A DNA stretch of 64,000 bases from positions 10,423,575 to 10,487,574 of the forward strand of contig CM037832.1 of the NCBI GenBank assembly GCA_021234535.1, given 5' to 3'. Under the pieces are notes generated by a model, which searched no databases, was not told where the DNA came from, and worked only from the letters and a program-made list of their open reading frames with translations. The stretch's first letter is position 1, and each line of letters begins with the position of its first letter. Both the position numbers and the translations under genes were made by a program. Below, piece by piece: positions 45,501 to 59,183 of this stretch. The DNA comes from Stichopus chloronotus (lineage: Eukaryota; Echinodermata; Holothuroidea; Aspidochirotida; Stichopodidae).

Positions 45501-47576
45501 AGTGCCTAGAAAAATAATAAACTCTCGATGTTAAGAAGAGGCCTTATTTTGGTCCTAACTTAGCAAAGTTCCGCTACAATCGCTTGTCTTCTTCTCTGAA
45601 TGTCTTTTTTTTTAATATCGAGACAGAGGAGAGTGTACTGTTTGTATATTCAGATTTTCATATTTAACTGTAAATAATTTAATCCGAATGTGCAATTCAT
45701 CTCAATTTGAATTCTAAATTTTTCTTCCTTTCTACTATTAGAGGTAGCTATTTCCGTAGAAAGTATGAAAAACAAAACAGGATCCTGTGGAAACATATCT
45801 CATGTGATCACAAATATATACGTAGTTGCAGTTTGAGAAAACCGGCGGAGGTGAAATGTGAAAAGAAAAAGGGCTTGTTTATCGGTTAATCGATTTTTTA
45901 TGTAACGACCGTGAGGTATGTACGTCACACGATGAAGACACTTATGTATAACGCTTCGCCAGTGCTATAAGTGGACCCCTAGGTATCCACATGTCTCCTG
46001 ACGAACCACGACGGTAGTCTACTTGCCGGTCAGTCAAACTAAACAAATCTTCAGGTAAGCATAACTTATCATCGAAGATAAAAATATGACGTCGTTCGGG
46101 CCATCGAACAAAAGTGATGACGTCATAACACGTGGCATTGTCTTAGGGGGAAAGAGCTTCTCAGATAACACAAATCCTTTGCAAAACAGAGATCATGTGT
46201 CTCTTTCACAAGAGTCAGATGGGCGCGGCATGGTTACGTAGCAAAAGCAACTTGCTTTTCTTTTTGACAGAACACATAAAATTGATGGAAACAAGGCATT
46301 TTTTTTCTGATAGCCTTTTATATCCCTAAATAGTGATGTTCACACATTAAACGACAGCCAACTTGCATGCTTTCTCGTGTCTGGCTTAATTAAACCAATG
46401 CACAGAAATCTAATTTCCTTATTCGTCAAGGCAGCCTCAAGTGTTAGTTTATTCTTTTCTCAAGATTTCATGTCCGGGATATGTTTTGAAAGTTAACGAT
46501 CGATTGAAGGAAATATTAAAGTTTTATTCCGAAGATTTCCGGTCGGTTTCTGGTCACGTTTCCTGATTATTAAAAGATACAGAGAAGAAGGGATGCCTTG
46601 GTGAGAATGAGAACGACTTACGAGGAAAAAAAATTATAACATCAATTTATTCTCTCCCTTGACCTTGCTAAAGAGCAACATTAAGTTAAGGACTCGATTA
46701 CCCATGATGATATGTAATTAAGCACTTGCTCTGTGACAAACAAATCATACGGTACTTTCCCTAAGCAACAACCGCAGAGAAAATCAGTTACATGTTGAAA
46801 CGTTAAGTGATTAAACAAGTTTTTTTTTTTCTCCACATTAGGTTAAAATGCTTTGATAAAGCTTCATCAACTTTAAACTATTTAAGCTCATAGAAATCCA
46901 CTGGAATGTGAGTTGCATTGGCAATCTCCTGGTCATCTAACTTTTTTTCCTTCGTCGGTGTTTCAGGGAAGAGAAGGTAGGAGAAACTTCATCCGTCAAA
47001 TATCTGAAAGAGAACTATGCACTAATCTTCTAGATATTTGAATGTGGGAATTATCTCAATCATTTTTGTTGGCCCTACAGAATTCAGACTCTCCAAGAAA
47101 GCGTAGCAGTCAGTCACTGTTACTTGAAATCAAACAGACCAATGGGAATGAATATGAATATTCATGTATGCAACATTGAGACTTCAACGATTTTTTTTCT
47201 TTTCTTTTTTTTTGTAGTAGCCATAACAAAATTTCGCGAAATTTGAATTTCACTGACAAATTTGCAACTCATATTCTATCTTTAATCTGTTTTTCCTCAA
47301 ATGCAGTAACTTTTAAGTATACACAAGTCGTTTTCAACATTGAAACTTGGTATGACCTTTAGTTGCTTGGGATTTTATTACCGTTAAATGTAATGTAACG
47401 TAAATGTAATTTACAAGAAATGTAATGTCATCTTCATGTTCACATTGTTCTTTTCTGTTGAAAACTTTATAACCATTTTGGGGGGTTTTTTGTCTCTTTT
47501 TATTTCTTTGTAGTAAGTCTTGTTTTTTTTTTTTTTTTTGTCAGACTGAGACTGTCATTTCTTATTGTATTTTACG
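36598..47576. other. Long non-coding stretch
   Basis: No gene could be supported. It contains poly-C/G tracts at 38546-38558 (preceded by GT repeats), 39256-39265, 39806-39817, 40307-40319, 42629-42640 and 44470-44480 (followed by CA), four exact TGACGTCA palindromes counting 46118, and a 10-bp-stem hairpin at 43642-43669. Open frames here are short and rich in low-complexity sequence. Confidence 0.5.
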
Positions 47577-47975
47577 TGTATCGTACTATACTGTACCTGA
47601 CATGCCAAACTATACTCCACTATACTGCACTGTGATATGCTGTACTTACGCTATGAAGTGTGCTATGCCATGCTATGCTATGTTGCGTTGTACTATACTA
47701 TGTTATAGTATACCACATCAACTGATTGAATAAACAATGTGATAACTGAACGAAAGCTTATCGTGAACCAGAAGTAGCAAGACATGTGATGTACTATGTC
47801 ATAGTATATTATATGTATGAATAAACGAAATAAATGAAATGAAAACTACGACTAGTATACAAGACTAGACCGTACTAGAGTATATTATACTAGACTATAT
47901 TAGACCAAAATAGACTATATACTGCACTAAACTGTACTACACAATATAATACGATACTAATTTATACAATTCGAT
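47577..47975. repeat. Degenerate short-word satellite (TATACTA / GCTATGC words)
   Basis: The stretch is built largely from variants of TATACTA, CTATACTG, GCTATGC and TAGTATA, in two blocks (about 47577-47720 and 47785-47975) separated by ordinary sequence. The words occur in both orientations, so many small hairpins are possible. No fixed period is seen. Confidence 0.6.
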
Positions 47976-50215
47976 ACTACAACTTTACTATTCTAACGAT
48001 GCAATGTGTTTAATTGTAAAGCAGAAACGTATTCCAGTTCAAATTGTTCATAACAACTCAAAATATTTTCTCTCGATGAAGAATCGAGATTAAACTGTGG
48101 TGAATGTTTTCAATATTTTACATCGTTGTTTGTTATTGAAAACTTCAGTAAAGGGCAAACGAACTGGTTCGCTTACCTTTTTATTTTTGTTCTGTTTGCT
48201 TCATAATTACCTTTTTTATTTGCTTGCCATTAAGAAGAATCAACCTGATTGTTTATATGTATATACATATTCTTTATGGTTGACTTGTAAGTTGTAGGAA
48301 GAAATGACTTGAATTCACGGTTGATGCGTACGAACACCTATATATACGAACACATATGAATGCTTCAAAGTGAAACTTGATTAAAATTATGAAGTAATCG
48401 TTTGGATTTAATGTTGCCGTCAACTAAAACTTTATGAAGAAAAAGAAAACAACAGTATCAATTTAAGAGATTTATCAAAACTTAAGATATCTGATATCTT
48501 CTGCGAAAATGTAAGGTTTTGAATTTGATTTTTTTCCCCTTTGTGCTCATTTACACTGACTGAACGTCAATTATTGTTAAATGCCCAAATCGATAATGAC
48601 AAACTGTCATTAAAGTTAATTACTACTTTTGGTTTGATTGGTTTTGTTCAGGACAGTCTGAGGGATGTCTACTTTGTACTTTTGTTTTCCGACTCTTCTC
48701 GTTTCGGTTTACACGACCTGCCAGCATTCTAACCTCATCCACTGAAGGGGCCGCCATACAATAATTATGGTCACTCTTCTCGGGCTACGTAGCATGTGAC
48801 TTTCCTACTAATGTTTCTACCGGGTCCAAAATCCGTCCGTAGTCGGTCTAGTAACTCCCGTCAGGCTACGAGTTCGTTGTGACGTCATAATGAGACATAT
48901 TGCTTTGCAAACGTTTTCATGTTGTGATGTTACACCATATGATGTATCTTGCAGGCGGCCATGCCGGACATTTTTTTTGGGGGGGGGGGATGGAGAATCA
49001 AACCAAATATAACTGTGCTTCCTGTCGATTCAAGGATTAAGTAGTCACAATTTCGGATGTCGCGCCATCTTCTACTATAGTACTCTTTGCAGAGTGCATA
49101 CTAAATGGGAAGACCGCACGGGAAGTAAAAATATGTACAGACTTTATCACAGCTATACCTACCCTCCATTAACATACGTTGTTGATGATATCGGGCATAG
49201 ATTTACTATTTCATACATCTAATCACAGGCAGACCGAGAGACAGACAGACAGAGAGACAGACAGACAGACAAAAGAATACACAACCACACGGGTGCATTG
49301 ACTCACCAATGGCGATACATGCAATGACGTACTTGTTGGATGCAAACACTCATGTAGGCTACGCACAAACACACGGACACTAAGACATATATACATACAC
49401 CGACAGAAGAATGAGACGAATTAAATGATACAATAGCAGTACTGTAATGTATGTGTACCCACTCGCGGATACACAAATATAGACATCCACACACACGCAC
49501 GCATGTACACACTCACATACCCAGGTGAGACTTTTAATGAACTTGTGTGTGGATATACAGAAAACGAAACACTGAAGAAAACGGATATCGCTCAGACACT
49601 GGGATAACTTAAAGTGAAAAAGATGTTAAAGTTTAGTGACACACACTCAACCTTTAATATCAGTTTTTATATAGCCTTTATATACCCCTATACTTATATA
49701 TATTCTCTTCCCTGCCCACCGCTGTGTTACCCCAACTGACATTTTTTTTTGTATCTGCAGAGGAGAGAACAAAGTTTATGTCAACCTTACGTTTGGAGGT
49801 CGTAATAAAAAAAAACATTACATATGGCGGTCGTAATAAGGAAACCTTATACATCTAAATGTCGTAATAACAAAATAATAAAAACAAAACAGCGGTCAGT
49901 TGAAAGCAATAACTAAACATTGAAAATTGTGGATACTCATGGAACAAATATGCAACTACAGCAAACACGTTTATAAAAGTAAACAAAGCAATGCCACTTG
50001 TGGTTTCCTAAATGTAGTTTTTAGGTACAAGAAAAGAACTAGGCGTAATATGTTAAACACTTTTTTTTCATTTTTGGGTTCTCTTCACAGTGTATTTAAA
50101 TAGACTAATTCCCAAGCTTTTTTCACAATTTGTTTTTGCTGTCAATCATACATGATCAGAGTTCATTATAATTTACATTTTATAGGCTATGTATGAAGGT
50201 GTATATGTAAAGGTT

Positions 50216-50217
<2 letters not shown>
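47976..50217. other. Non-coding spacer with a GACA repeat
   Basis: No gene was seen. It contains an imperfect GACA tetranucleotide repeat at about 49229-49272, a poly-G tract at 48979-48989 and one TGACGTCA at 48890-48897. Confidence 0.5.

Positions 50218-50294
<77 letters not shown>
50218..50294. repeat. (TA)n microsatellite followed by GT repeats
   Basis: About 38 uninterrupted TA units, followed within 30 bases by short GT runs. Apparent open frames with Tyr-Ile repeats on both strands are products of this microsatellite. Confidence 0.97.
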
Positions 50295-50296
<2 letters not shown>

Positions 50297-50828
50297 GCGT
50301 GTGTGTGTGAGGATAAGTGTGTGTGTGCTTGTGTACATTCTATTATTATGTTGTACCTGTGTGCATCTTCTACATTTTTCGAATTACCATAATTCAAGGA
50401 ACTAGACGTTCCGCAACGTGCTGAACTAAGCACTTTTTCGATTCTATTCGATATCTTTCTCCAAACAAGTAAACGATGAAGTTACATCCATCAATGATGA
50501 GTTTTACTAACTTGATCTATTTTTACGTTGGTTGATCTGAAGCTGTTAAAAGACCCATTCAGTTTTATGTTCCTCCATCTTCCCAGCCTATAACCTTTCA
50601 GCTGGAGAAGGCATGTCAAAACAAATATTGCAGTATTTGAATATGAACGTTATACAACTAACTACTGTTTATAGGGGGAACGTCGTTGGTGAGTATGATT
50701 GCTTTGGTTTATGAAATTTTAACTACGCACGTTATGATGTAGTATGTTTTCCGAGTTGTTCTGAGTGAACAAACAAGCTAAGAAAACTTCCTTTATTTTC
50801 ATCTTCAAAGAAGCATCCGAGCGGATAA

Positions 50829-50863
50829 TGTATATATATAATGTAATGTAAACATAATGTAAT

Positions 50864-50932
<69 letters not shown>

Positions 50933-50935
50933 GTA
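50829..50935. repeat. (TA)n microsatellite with ATGTAATGTA interruptions
   Basis: TA repeats broken by two copies of ATAATGTAATGTA and one TATG. This is a second TA block 550 bases from the first. Confidence 0.93.
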
Positions 50936-53900
50936 ACTTTTTATTCTTCTGTTTCAATTTAACTTATTGAATGCCTTCCGATCGTAGGCATTTACATATG
51001 CAGCTGCTTTTATTCTATTTATTTCATTGTAATTGCAATTTCATTAGCCGAATAATGTCAAAGTTCCATAAGACATCACTCTGTGCGAAAGGTTATCCAA
51101 TCAGCGGCCATCCGGGATACAAAAAAAAGAGAAAGAAGTATGAAAGCTAAAAACCAATTACAGTTATTGTTTGTTTGGCTATCCTTAATCGTTTCATGCT
51201 TCTCAGATTTAATGAAAGGAACGGAGTAAATCAGGATAACTTTTATTTGGTTAAAATGTTTCGAATTGGTGTATATTCAAAGTTGCTCGCTTGTAATTAA
51301 ATTAAATAAAAACTAACAGTCATGTATGAAACTATTATCTAAGAAGCTGTAAGGGAAGAAGAATGTTTTCTCTGAAAGCAGATATAAGCTATGCTTCCAT
51401 GGATACAGAGATAAAGTGGCAGTGGAAAAAGTGGCAACAAAACGCATACATGTCGTCCACCTTTCTGTAGCAGGTAGGTTACATTTTTTTCTGCTGCAGA
51501 CCTGGAAATCACACGATGCCATATGGTTTCTTGACTAGTGTGTTGCTAACTGGTACTTCTCGGTATTTGGAAAGTCAATGAGAACTGTAACAAATAAAAC
51601 GAAGGGGCCGAGTCCCCCCCCCCCTCCCCGTTTACCTCCCTCAGTAAGGCAGGGGGTTGATCTGGCTTTGACAGGATAGTAGTGACGCGGTCTATCGGTA
51701 GCTCGGAAATTATTACTAAATTATGATTAAATTTCTGTTAAAACAAGTGTAGCAATATTTAAGTTGATTCATTCATCATCCAAAATCCACCCCCCGTCCC
51801 TCTCCTCCCTGGATCAATGTTGTGCCGGCCAAACCAAAAGATATTCTAAATTGAAATAATTTCAACCCTGAATGAGGGATCTGAGGTGAATGTCCCATGT
51901 AATGTTGAAGAGAGGGTTGTATTTTTCCTAGTGTATCATATTGTATTTCATTGTGCAATTTTTCCTTCGATCGTCTGCATGTTTCCTTAGACTCTCGCCG
52001 ACTCCTTGCTTCTTAAATGTACTCTCGTCCTTTTATCCTGCCCACATATTCAAATTTTGTCAACTTCAATCATACACTGAGTTGTTGGGAGGTAAGGGTC
52101 AAAGTTACGGAAGCGGCCACGACAAGCTTGTTTGAGGTGTAATATTGCTTTGATGGAGCCTCTTGCCTCCCCTCCACCCGTGATGGTCGCGGTGGTCACT
52201 GGGTCATAAAAAAATACCAATAAAGTCATCTTGATGAAAAATAAAACAGCAATGAAATATCAAGGGTAATATAACCGGGCCTTTTATTGGTGCTTATTGA
52301 AGTATGATTTACACCGAATCTGTCAGCCCGACTCACCGACCGGGCTTAAAAAACCTATAGTAATAAAGGCAGGTTAACTTGTATACGTTAATAGCTTTGC
52401 GTGGTTAACGAAAAACCTTCAGTTTCCCTTTTTATCTATTCGGAAAAAAAAATGGTGGTAGCCGTTTTTCACTCGGTAACTAAAGACTGTATCATTAACC
52501 AAAGACAAATTTGAAAATTTACGGTCGGCAGTTTTCAACCCTGTCAAATGCCCTTTGGTGACGCCTGTAGGTCTGCGTTTGACCTATTCCCGTGAATGGG
52601 TTTGTGTAAGGAATGTGTAAACTTGTTAGTACAGTGATGAATGAGTGTGTTATTTATTGCATATTTGAGACATTTCACCTGCATTTCAATACCTGTTATT
52701 ACATTCCGAAATATACCTGCACGCACACACTCATACATGTGTGTAAGGTATCTTACGAAAAGGAACTTGGTCCAGAGGTTATTTTTGCTCCCAAATACCA
52801 CTTCTTTCAAACTGATTTTTCTAACACAGTGTTAAAGCTCACAACTCTTTACATATTTATTCATTGAAATTCCCTTGACGTTCGCAATACGACTTATGAC
52901 AAACTTTGTGTACGACTTTTCTTCTGAAGTTGTTTCCTCTTTTATTATTATTAAAAATGCACTGTAGGTCAAAAATGGGGGCGTCCTAAAATTGAGTTTG
53001 ACAGAAACGTTCCTTGCTCTCCTCGCTTACTGTACTCTGTAGTTTTCAATAGAAACTCCCTAGTTACGTATTCACATTCATTGCCGTTCTGCATTCGTAT
53101 GGGTATATAAATCAAACTTTCCCGCTAGTGGAGGGAATAGAATCGCCCAAATATGAAACATGTTCAAGGACACATTTTGCTGATTTGGTTTCATTTGTGA
53201 TTCTTAACGTCACTATTGCAGAGTGACGGGTCAGTTTTGGGAAAGTACTTAGCCATACACCTAAGGTCTGGTGACAGTTTGTCCTCAGAGTCAATACCTA
53301 ACTGATTGTGTGACGTAACATGTAGATTATCTATTCCAACGGGTGTACCATATTCTTAGATCATTATTGCATGTGTATTCAATTAGTTTTTTAGGGACAC
53401 TCCCTCCCAGCCCCCACCCCAGCCCCCACCCACCCCCCTCAAAAAATACAAAAATGCACACCTCTTATTAGTCGGTCTAGAGCACCTGTTAATGGTACAT
53501 ATAATTACTGCGACTCAAAAAAAAATAAATGAAAAAACCTCAGCTGGAGGGGATTGGTGCACTCTTTGCACTGAATTTTATTACTTTGGGATGGGGGTGG
53601 GTGGGTAGCTGAACGTTTAGCATTTTTGGAGACTGCTTGACATGCATGGGCAATTTGTAAAGGTAAAAAAAAGTAACATAAATGTAAAAAAAAAAAAGTT
53701 AAAAAGTCCAATGACACCAGCGTGAATGCCACGTTACATGTTTGAGAATCATCGGTAATCGTCAGGGAGGGTTAAAAAAAATCACAGAACTACTGCTGCA
53801 AAAGTCTTTATTTATTTGTTATTTTCTATTTTTAATTCTAGCTTTATTTTCTTGGTAAAAGCGTGTACTCTGAAGACCCGAATGAAAACAAATTTAGGGG

Positions 53901-54125
53901 AAGTTAGTTGTCGCAAGAATAATATCCTGCATGGGCAGCCTGGAGCCCCGAGGACAAAACGATGGCTACAGTAACGTGTTAAAGAATCCAGTTTAAAAAT
54001 TATACAACGATCGGTGAGTAACCGCGCCGGTGTTGATAATCGGTGACATATTACGATATCGCTGGAGATGACATCGTACACATACCGGGTTTACCATACC
54101 GGCTATTTTTAAGCTGTAAGTTTAA
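50936..54125. other. Non-coding spacer
   Basis: No gene is supported. There is a poly-C tract at 51614-51624 and a C-rich CCCACCCC stretch at about 53403-53440. The right end is the TTAA (54122-54125) flanking the next mobile element. Confidence 0.5.
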
Positions 54126-54470
54126 AGGGAAATAGGGCGTTTGTTTTACCTGAAACAGCCATACTTTTAAAACCAATGTTCGTGGATGCAGAATGATAGA
54201 TTATTCAAAATAAGGAAGGACAGTGGCCTTCTTTTCAAGAAATAAGTTTGTCACCGATAAAAACTCAGTTATTTGTTGCTCAACACTAATTTGTTCACCC
54301 AAACTTTTCAAAATTCAAATGATGCATCTTCCGTTACTCATCACATGCATCATGTTTTGAGGAGATGAAGCTTTGACAGATGTTTATTGATGAGACTGAA
54401 TGGTTTAACAATGACTAAGGCTATTTCTTTTGTATGCCATGTTAGTGTATTCTAAACGCCCTATTTCCCT
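54126..54470. mobile_element. Short non-autonomous DNA transposon (MITE), TTAA-type, copy 2
   Basis: This is the best preserved copy. Its 345 bp are bounded by AGGGAAATAGGGCGTTT and its exact reverse complement, with TTAA on both sides (54122-54125 and 54471-54474) as a perfect target-site duplication. It lies in the same orientation as the copy at 35522. Differences between the two copies are mostly single substitutions plus a few small gaps, so each has diverged since insertion. No protein frame is present. Confidence 0.93.
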
Positions 54471-57036
54471 TTAAAAACTCAGACCCACTCAGTTTCATAC
54501 ATCTGTATGTTTCGCAGGTTAACAAAATAATTTGTTACATAACCTCTTTTATGACGTAATATTATTCATACCACCGAGTGCCATAGGAACATCTCGTCTT
54601 CTGATATTCCCGAAAGGGAATCTTTTTTTTTGAAATATGTATTTACTTTATGTTGACTCAACTGACATATACACCGTACAAAACAAAAGATGACATTTGC
54701 GCAAAAAAGTGTCCCCTTGACAAAAGAATCACAACTTAGAGGTATCAACTTCATTGTTTGATGTATACAATAATTACTTAATGATTATAAGAATATTTAT
54801 GCAGAATGTTCACAAGTCCTTAGACGGAAGTCCAAATTTACTTTTCTGGCATGTAGCAACGCAACTGTCGTAAACTGCACATCACATAATATACCGTACC
54901 TGAGATGAATTTGTAATATCGTTATCTCTGTTGGGCATAATATGAGAAAAATGTGTTCATTTAATCTTCTAGAACTTGCCTTTTGTATAGTTAGGCATTA
55001 TGTAAGGTTAACTGTTTACAATCTTACAATGGTTACCCAGACGTGGGCAATTTTAGACCAGATTTTAATGTTTATGAAATATTCAGTCAAGGCTTAATGT
55101 TACAGGATTACTATGAATATGAGGTTATCCCGATTGTAGGTAATTTAGTGGCCGTATAGGACACTATCTGTGAAGAAATTTGTCGACGTGTAAAACGGCA
55201 TGGAATATACGTCATAACCGTGTATGACACATTCGCAATCACGACAAACATGAACCATTTACATCGACGGGATTGAAGGTGGTTTGATTTTTTTTTTTTT
55301 TTTAGCTTTTACTATCTTTGAGAGAAGGAAAAATAGGGACACAGATCGCTTAATGAGAGCTCGATTTTGGCTTCTAAAATATATCAAACTGCCGTCACTA
55401 TGGAGACTTGTGAACTTTGCGCGGTGTTTCGAAGAGTTCAAGGAACTGATCGAGCTAGTAGGAAAAGTATGGAATCTTCCAAACGACGTAAATAAGGGAG
55501 AGATTGATTTGACTTTAAAGTATTTACATTTTCTCCAGGTGATTTTAGATAGACTGTCTCGAATCTAAATTGTCTTTTGTTTTTAAACGAAAGTTTACAT
55601 CCTTTTGCAACTTGACACTATTGTGTTATCTTCCTTCTGTTAACATTATTTTTCCATTACTTTTCTACCGTGCACATTTACGTAAATAAAAAATTCTTAG
55701 CGAAACGAAATGAATTCAATAACGTTTTACAAAAAAAAATTAAAACTTAATATTTACTGTATGTTTTTGTCTTGCAGATAACGAAATGAAAAACTATATT
55801 TCGTAGTACCAGATTTATTCCCACACAATGAAAATCATGTGCGAAAGCTTTAAATCACTTCTGTTCTAATTTTGACACCTCGTTTTCCAATAAACTAATT
55901 TATGGCAAATGCATTGATCCTTGACAGAAAAACTATCACAGTTCGAGAGATGCAAATAGGACATTCACTTATATGGATCGTTTCTTCGTATTTTTGTATG
56001 GCGTTTACACGTATCCGTAGGATAAACATTTCGATTTTTTTTCTCCGATACTTCCTCGGGTTGGTGTAATTGATTACCTTCTAACCACGAAATTTCAGAG
56101 TTCCTTATGAAACCATGAAGCGACAACTGAGGTCATCAACTTACCCCTCAGAAAAATTGGAGGGAATTTATTGCCCGTTCCTCGGAAAACGTCATAGATT
56201 TACAATACATGACGTCACTGATAGGAACAATTGATTCTGCGATGCCGTTGACTGCCACGTATGTATGTTGACCTCGACACCGCCCACAAATTATTGCTTA
56301 CCCCCTTTTGTCTTGAATACTGCCGTTCGTCCGATTTAACGGCGAATACCAGTGACGTTGAGTAAAGCTCTTAAATATTTTAAAAAAGTTTCTAATATAC
56401 ATGATCGGTTGGATTTACATCATAATTCATCTTCCCTTTTATATTCGTATCACAAAGGTAAGGGGAACACACGAGTTCTTACTTGTGATTTACACAGATG
56501 TGCTAGACGGATGTATAGGAATTGAACTACATTATATACTACATTATATAACACACAGTATTAGTGTATGATGTACCTCCGCGTCATCTAGTATTAGAAG
56601 AGACCTCACAGCAAACAAAGCCCTTTATGTCTTCATTTGGAATAATCTTTACTCTTCATTGGTAATTAACTTTCTTGACCTATCCCGGCCACCCCACCCC
56701 CTCCCCCACCCCCTCCCGGTTTTATTGACATGGCTTTAAAAATCCTCTTTGTAACGTCATCTTGAATCTGAAAGTTTATGTACTTGGTTGTAGATACCCT
56801 TTGTACCATTTCATGTGACTAGACTGATCTGTTCTTTAAGATACAACATTCTAACAATTGCATGAAAATATATATGATAGGAAAGGTTCCTAGGACCGGT
56901 ACGGTCAGATTTTGGGGCTTCTGAATTTCTTTCTTTAACAAAAATTGCATCTTGTCATCCTTTTGTCTTGTGTGATACATGAATACGCCTACTAAATACA
57001 CCTTTCACATCCTAAATTTTGGTCTGTCTTAGTAAT
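54471..57036. other. Non-coding spacer with one exon-like open frame
   Basis: No gene can be claimed. A segment at about 55305-55540 has a strong T-tract plus AG at its left, an open frame on the plus strand, and CAG/GTGATT at its right, the pattern of an internal exon. The translated product matches no family I recognise. The rest shows nothing. Confidence 0.4.
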
Positions 57037-57255
57037 CTCTGAAAACAAAAGAGTGAATTCCGCTCAAAAAAGTGCATACATAGCACACTCGAATGAAAGT
57101 GAAATTACCCAAAATGGACTGATGATTCACTACAAATGAAGCAATACTTCCTACACATGGAGTGAAATGTCACTCTTTTTTCGAGTAAATTTTCACTCCA
57201 TCCCAGGTAAAATTTATTCGTTTGAGTGAATTTCACTTTTTTTGTGTGTTTAGAG
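57037..57255. mobile_element. Possible 219-bp inverted-repeat element (GAGTGAA-rich)
   Basis: The left end starts CTCTGAAAACA and the right end is TGTGTTTAGAG, an imperfect inverted repeat. It extends inward as GAGTGAATTCCGCTC against GAGTGAATTTCACTT. AGTAAT and AGTACT flank the two ends as a possible 6-base target duplication with one mismatch. The interior is dense in GAGTGAA and its complement TTCACTC, so it can fold on itself. There is no coding capacity. Confidence 0.5.
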
Positions 57256-59183
57256 AGTACTGACTAACGTCTTCGAATAATGTTTTCTCATCCATTGCAT
57301 TTTATATAGGATCACGGTATCTTATATTTAATTAGCCAGCTATGTGTATAATGTGTGTCAATACCTAATTACAGTGACCCAGTATTTGCATCCATTGCTT
57401 GCCAGCCATTGGGTACTGTTTCGGTCCACATCAAGGATGATCTTGGAGAGCGAATGGTCGGTATCATTTTCTGAGAAAGAAATTCTTGTCTTGTAAACAT
57501 TGCAGGCAGCTGGCAGTTAAACTACTACTTCTAGAATATTTCGATATATACACTACATCTTCTGTACAAGAAAGTATGGCGCTGTCCGAATAAGAGTCTT
57601 AATATTTTGCCACACCAAAATACGATTTTTGACCACATTTTCATGACAGTTGTGTTGTTTAAGTGTGCCCGACTCGACAGAAATAAATGCAGAAGGTAAT
57701 GCGAATGACGTCATGTACTGAAGTCAAACATATTTAGGCTGATGGTGCACGGACGGTCAGAACTCGGTGGCGCACATCACATGCATTACGTCTCTCTCGA
57801 TTACATAGATAGCCTATCCATTAGCATATTGCACAAACTGTAGCAAACAGACGTTTATGTGACATGAAATTGATAGCAGAAACAAATGACATAGCAACTT
57901 CAATCCTTTTAGTTGAATCCACACTGTAGGAAGACACGTACGCATCTTACCGGTGTTTATTCTATTCTTTTTTCCTTTTTTTTTTGACGGCCCACAACTG
58001 AAGCGCCCTCGTATTTTTCTTTACTTAACTGGGTAACCATAACTAGTCAGCTTTTTTCCATGTTCATGATCAAACACGAGAAAGAGAAAGCTGTACATCG
58101 ATTTACAACAGTACATTCGGATCCGATGCGTGGGTTAATCATCAATTTGTGTGCAAACACTTGCTACATCCGTGTCGCTGAGTTTCTCTTCCGTTATTCA
58201 CAAATTATTAAGATATGGTTGGGGAAGGTACAACATATATTTGAAAAAAAAAAATAGATATATCCTCCTTGAAGAACAAGTAGGCTACGAAGTTAACAAA
58301 TCGCACTGCATTCACGCTAGCACAGTTAAAGTGATTGCGTGTGTACTGAAAAAACCAAAAAGATAAGATTATGTTTGATCCTAACTTTTTCTTTATTTTT
58401 AAATGTACACGCGAGGTTGTACATGAAAGGACTATGTCTGTTAATGAAGGAAAATGACAGTAACTCCTTCGAAAATCAACGGAATTGGCATAAAACAGTA
58501 TAAAACAGAAATAGTATTTGAAAATTAACGGTTCTTACTATAACCGCCTACATACTGAACATGCAACAGAACAGATCTCACTAGTGTATCAAAAACATAC
58601 TACTCAAGTCGTCGCTCCTTGGTAGGTATCGGGAATTGTAGTATTTGGTGAAATGAAACACTGTATTTGCAAATATTATACGAACTGAACACAACCTTGT
58701 CCGCGGCGTTAGTGATCCTGAGTTGTAACTGAATATTCAATACTAGTATACTTCCCACTGGCTTGCTCAAAGAAGCACACCGTTGATTTGAATGAAAATT
58801 ATCAACCACTACATTATCCTATTGTACACTTTTTGTCGTTATGTTAGAAGAATTTGAAATCATATGGCAAAATTAACCAACTGAAACGTATTTATTTTCC
58901 CAGATTGTCTGAATGGTGTATTTGAAAGCCTTGCCAAACTTTTGGAGATAAAATTTCAATGTTTTTCCATTTTACCTACGCACGTAATCACTTTAAGAGG
59001 ATCTGTGTTGTTACCCGTTCTACGGACTATATCTTAGATGGAGTCATATCATATCTGGTTAGATTGGCAGCTCCCTGGTCAAAAATGCTATTACTTTCGT
59101 TTATGGAATTCCCCCCAAAACCAGAAAGTCAAAGGACTTTGTGATCCCTTGCCTGTATTTATGATGAAGAAAGAGTAACCGAC
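57256..59183. other. Non-coding spacer
   Basis: No gene-like signal was found. Open frames at 58060-58366 and 58959-59144 are short and lack recognisable domains. One TGACGTCA occurs at 57716-57723. Confidence 0.45.

Noticed and set aside
50173..50433. Frames with long Tyr-Ile repeats on both strands
   Set aside because: They are translations of the (TA)n microsatellite.
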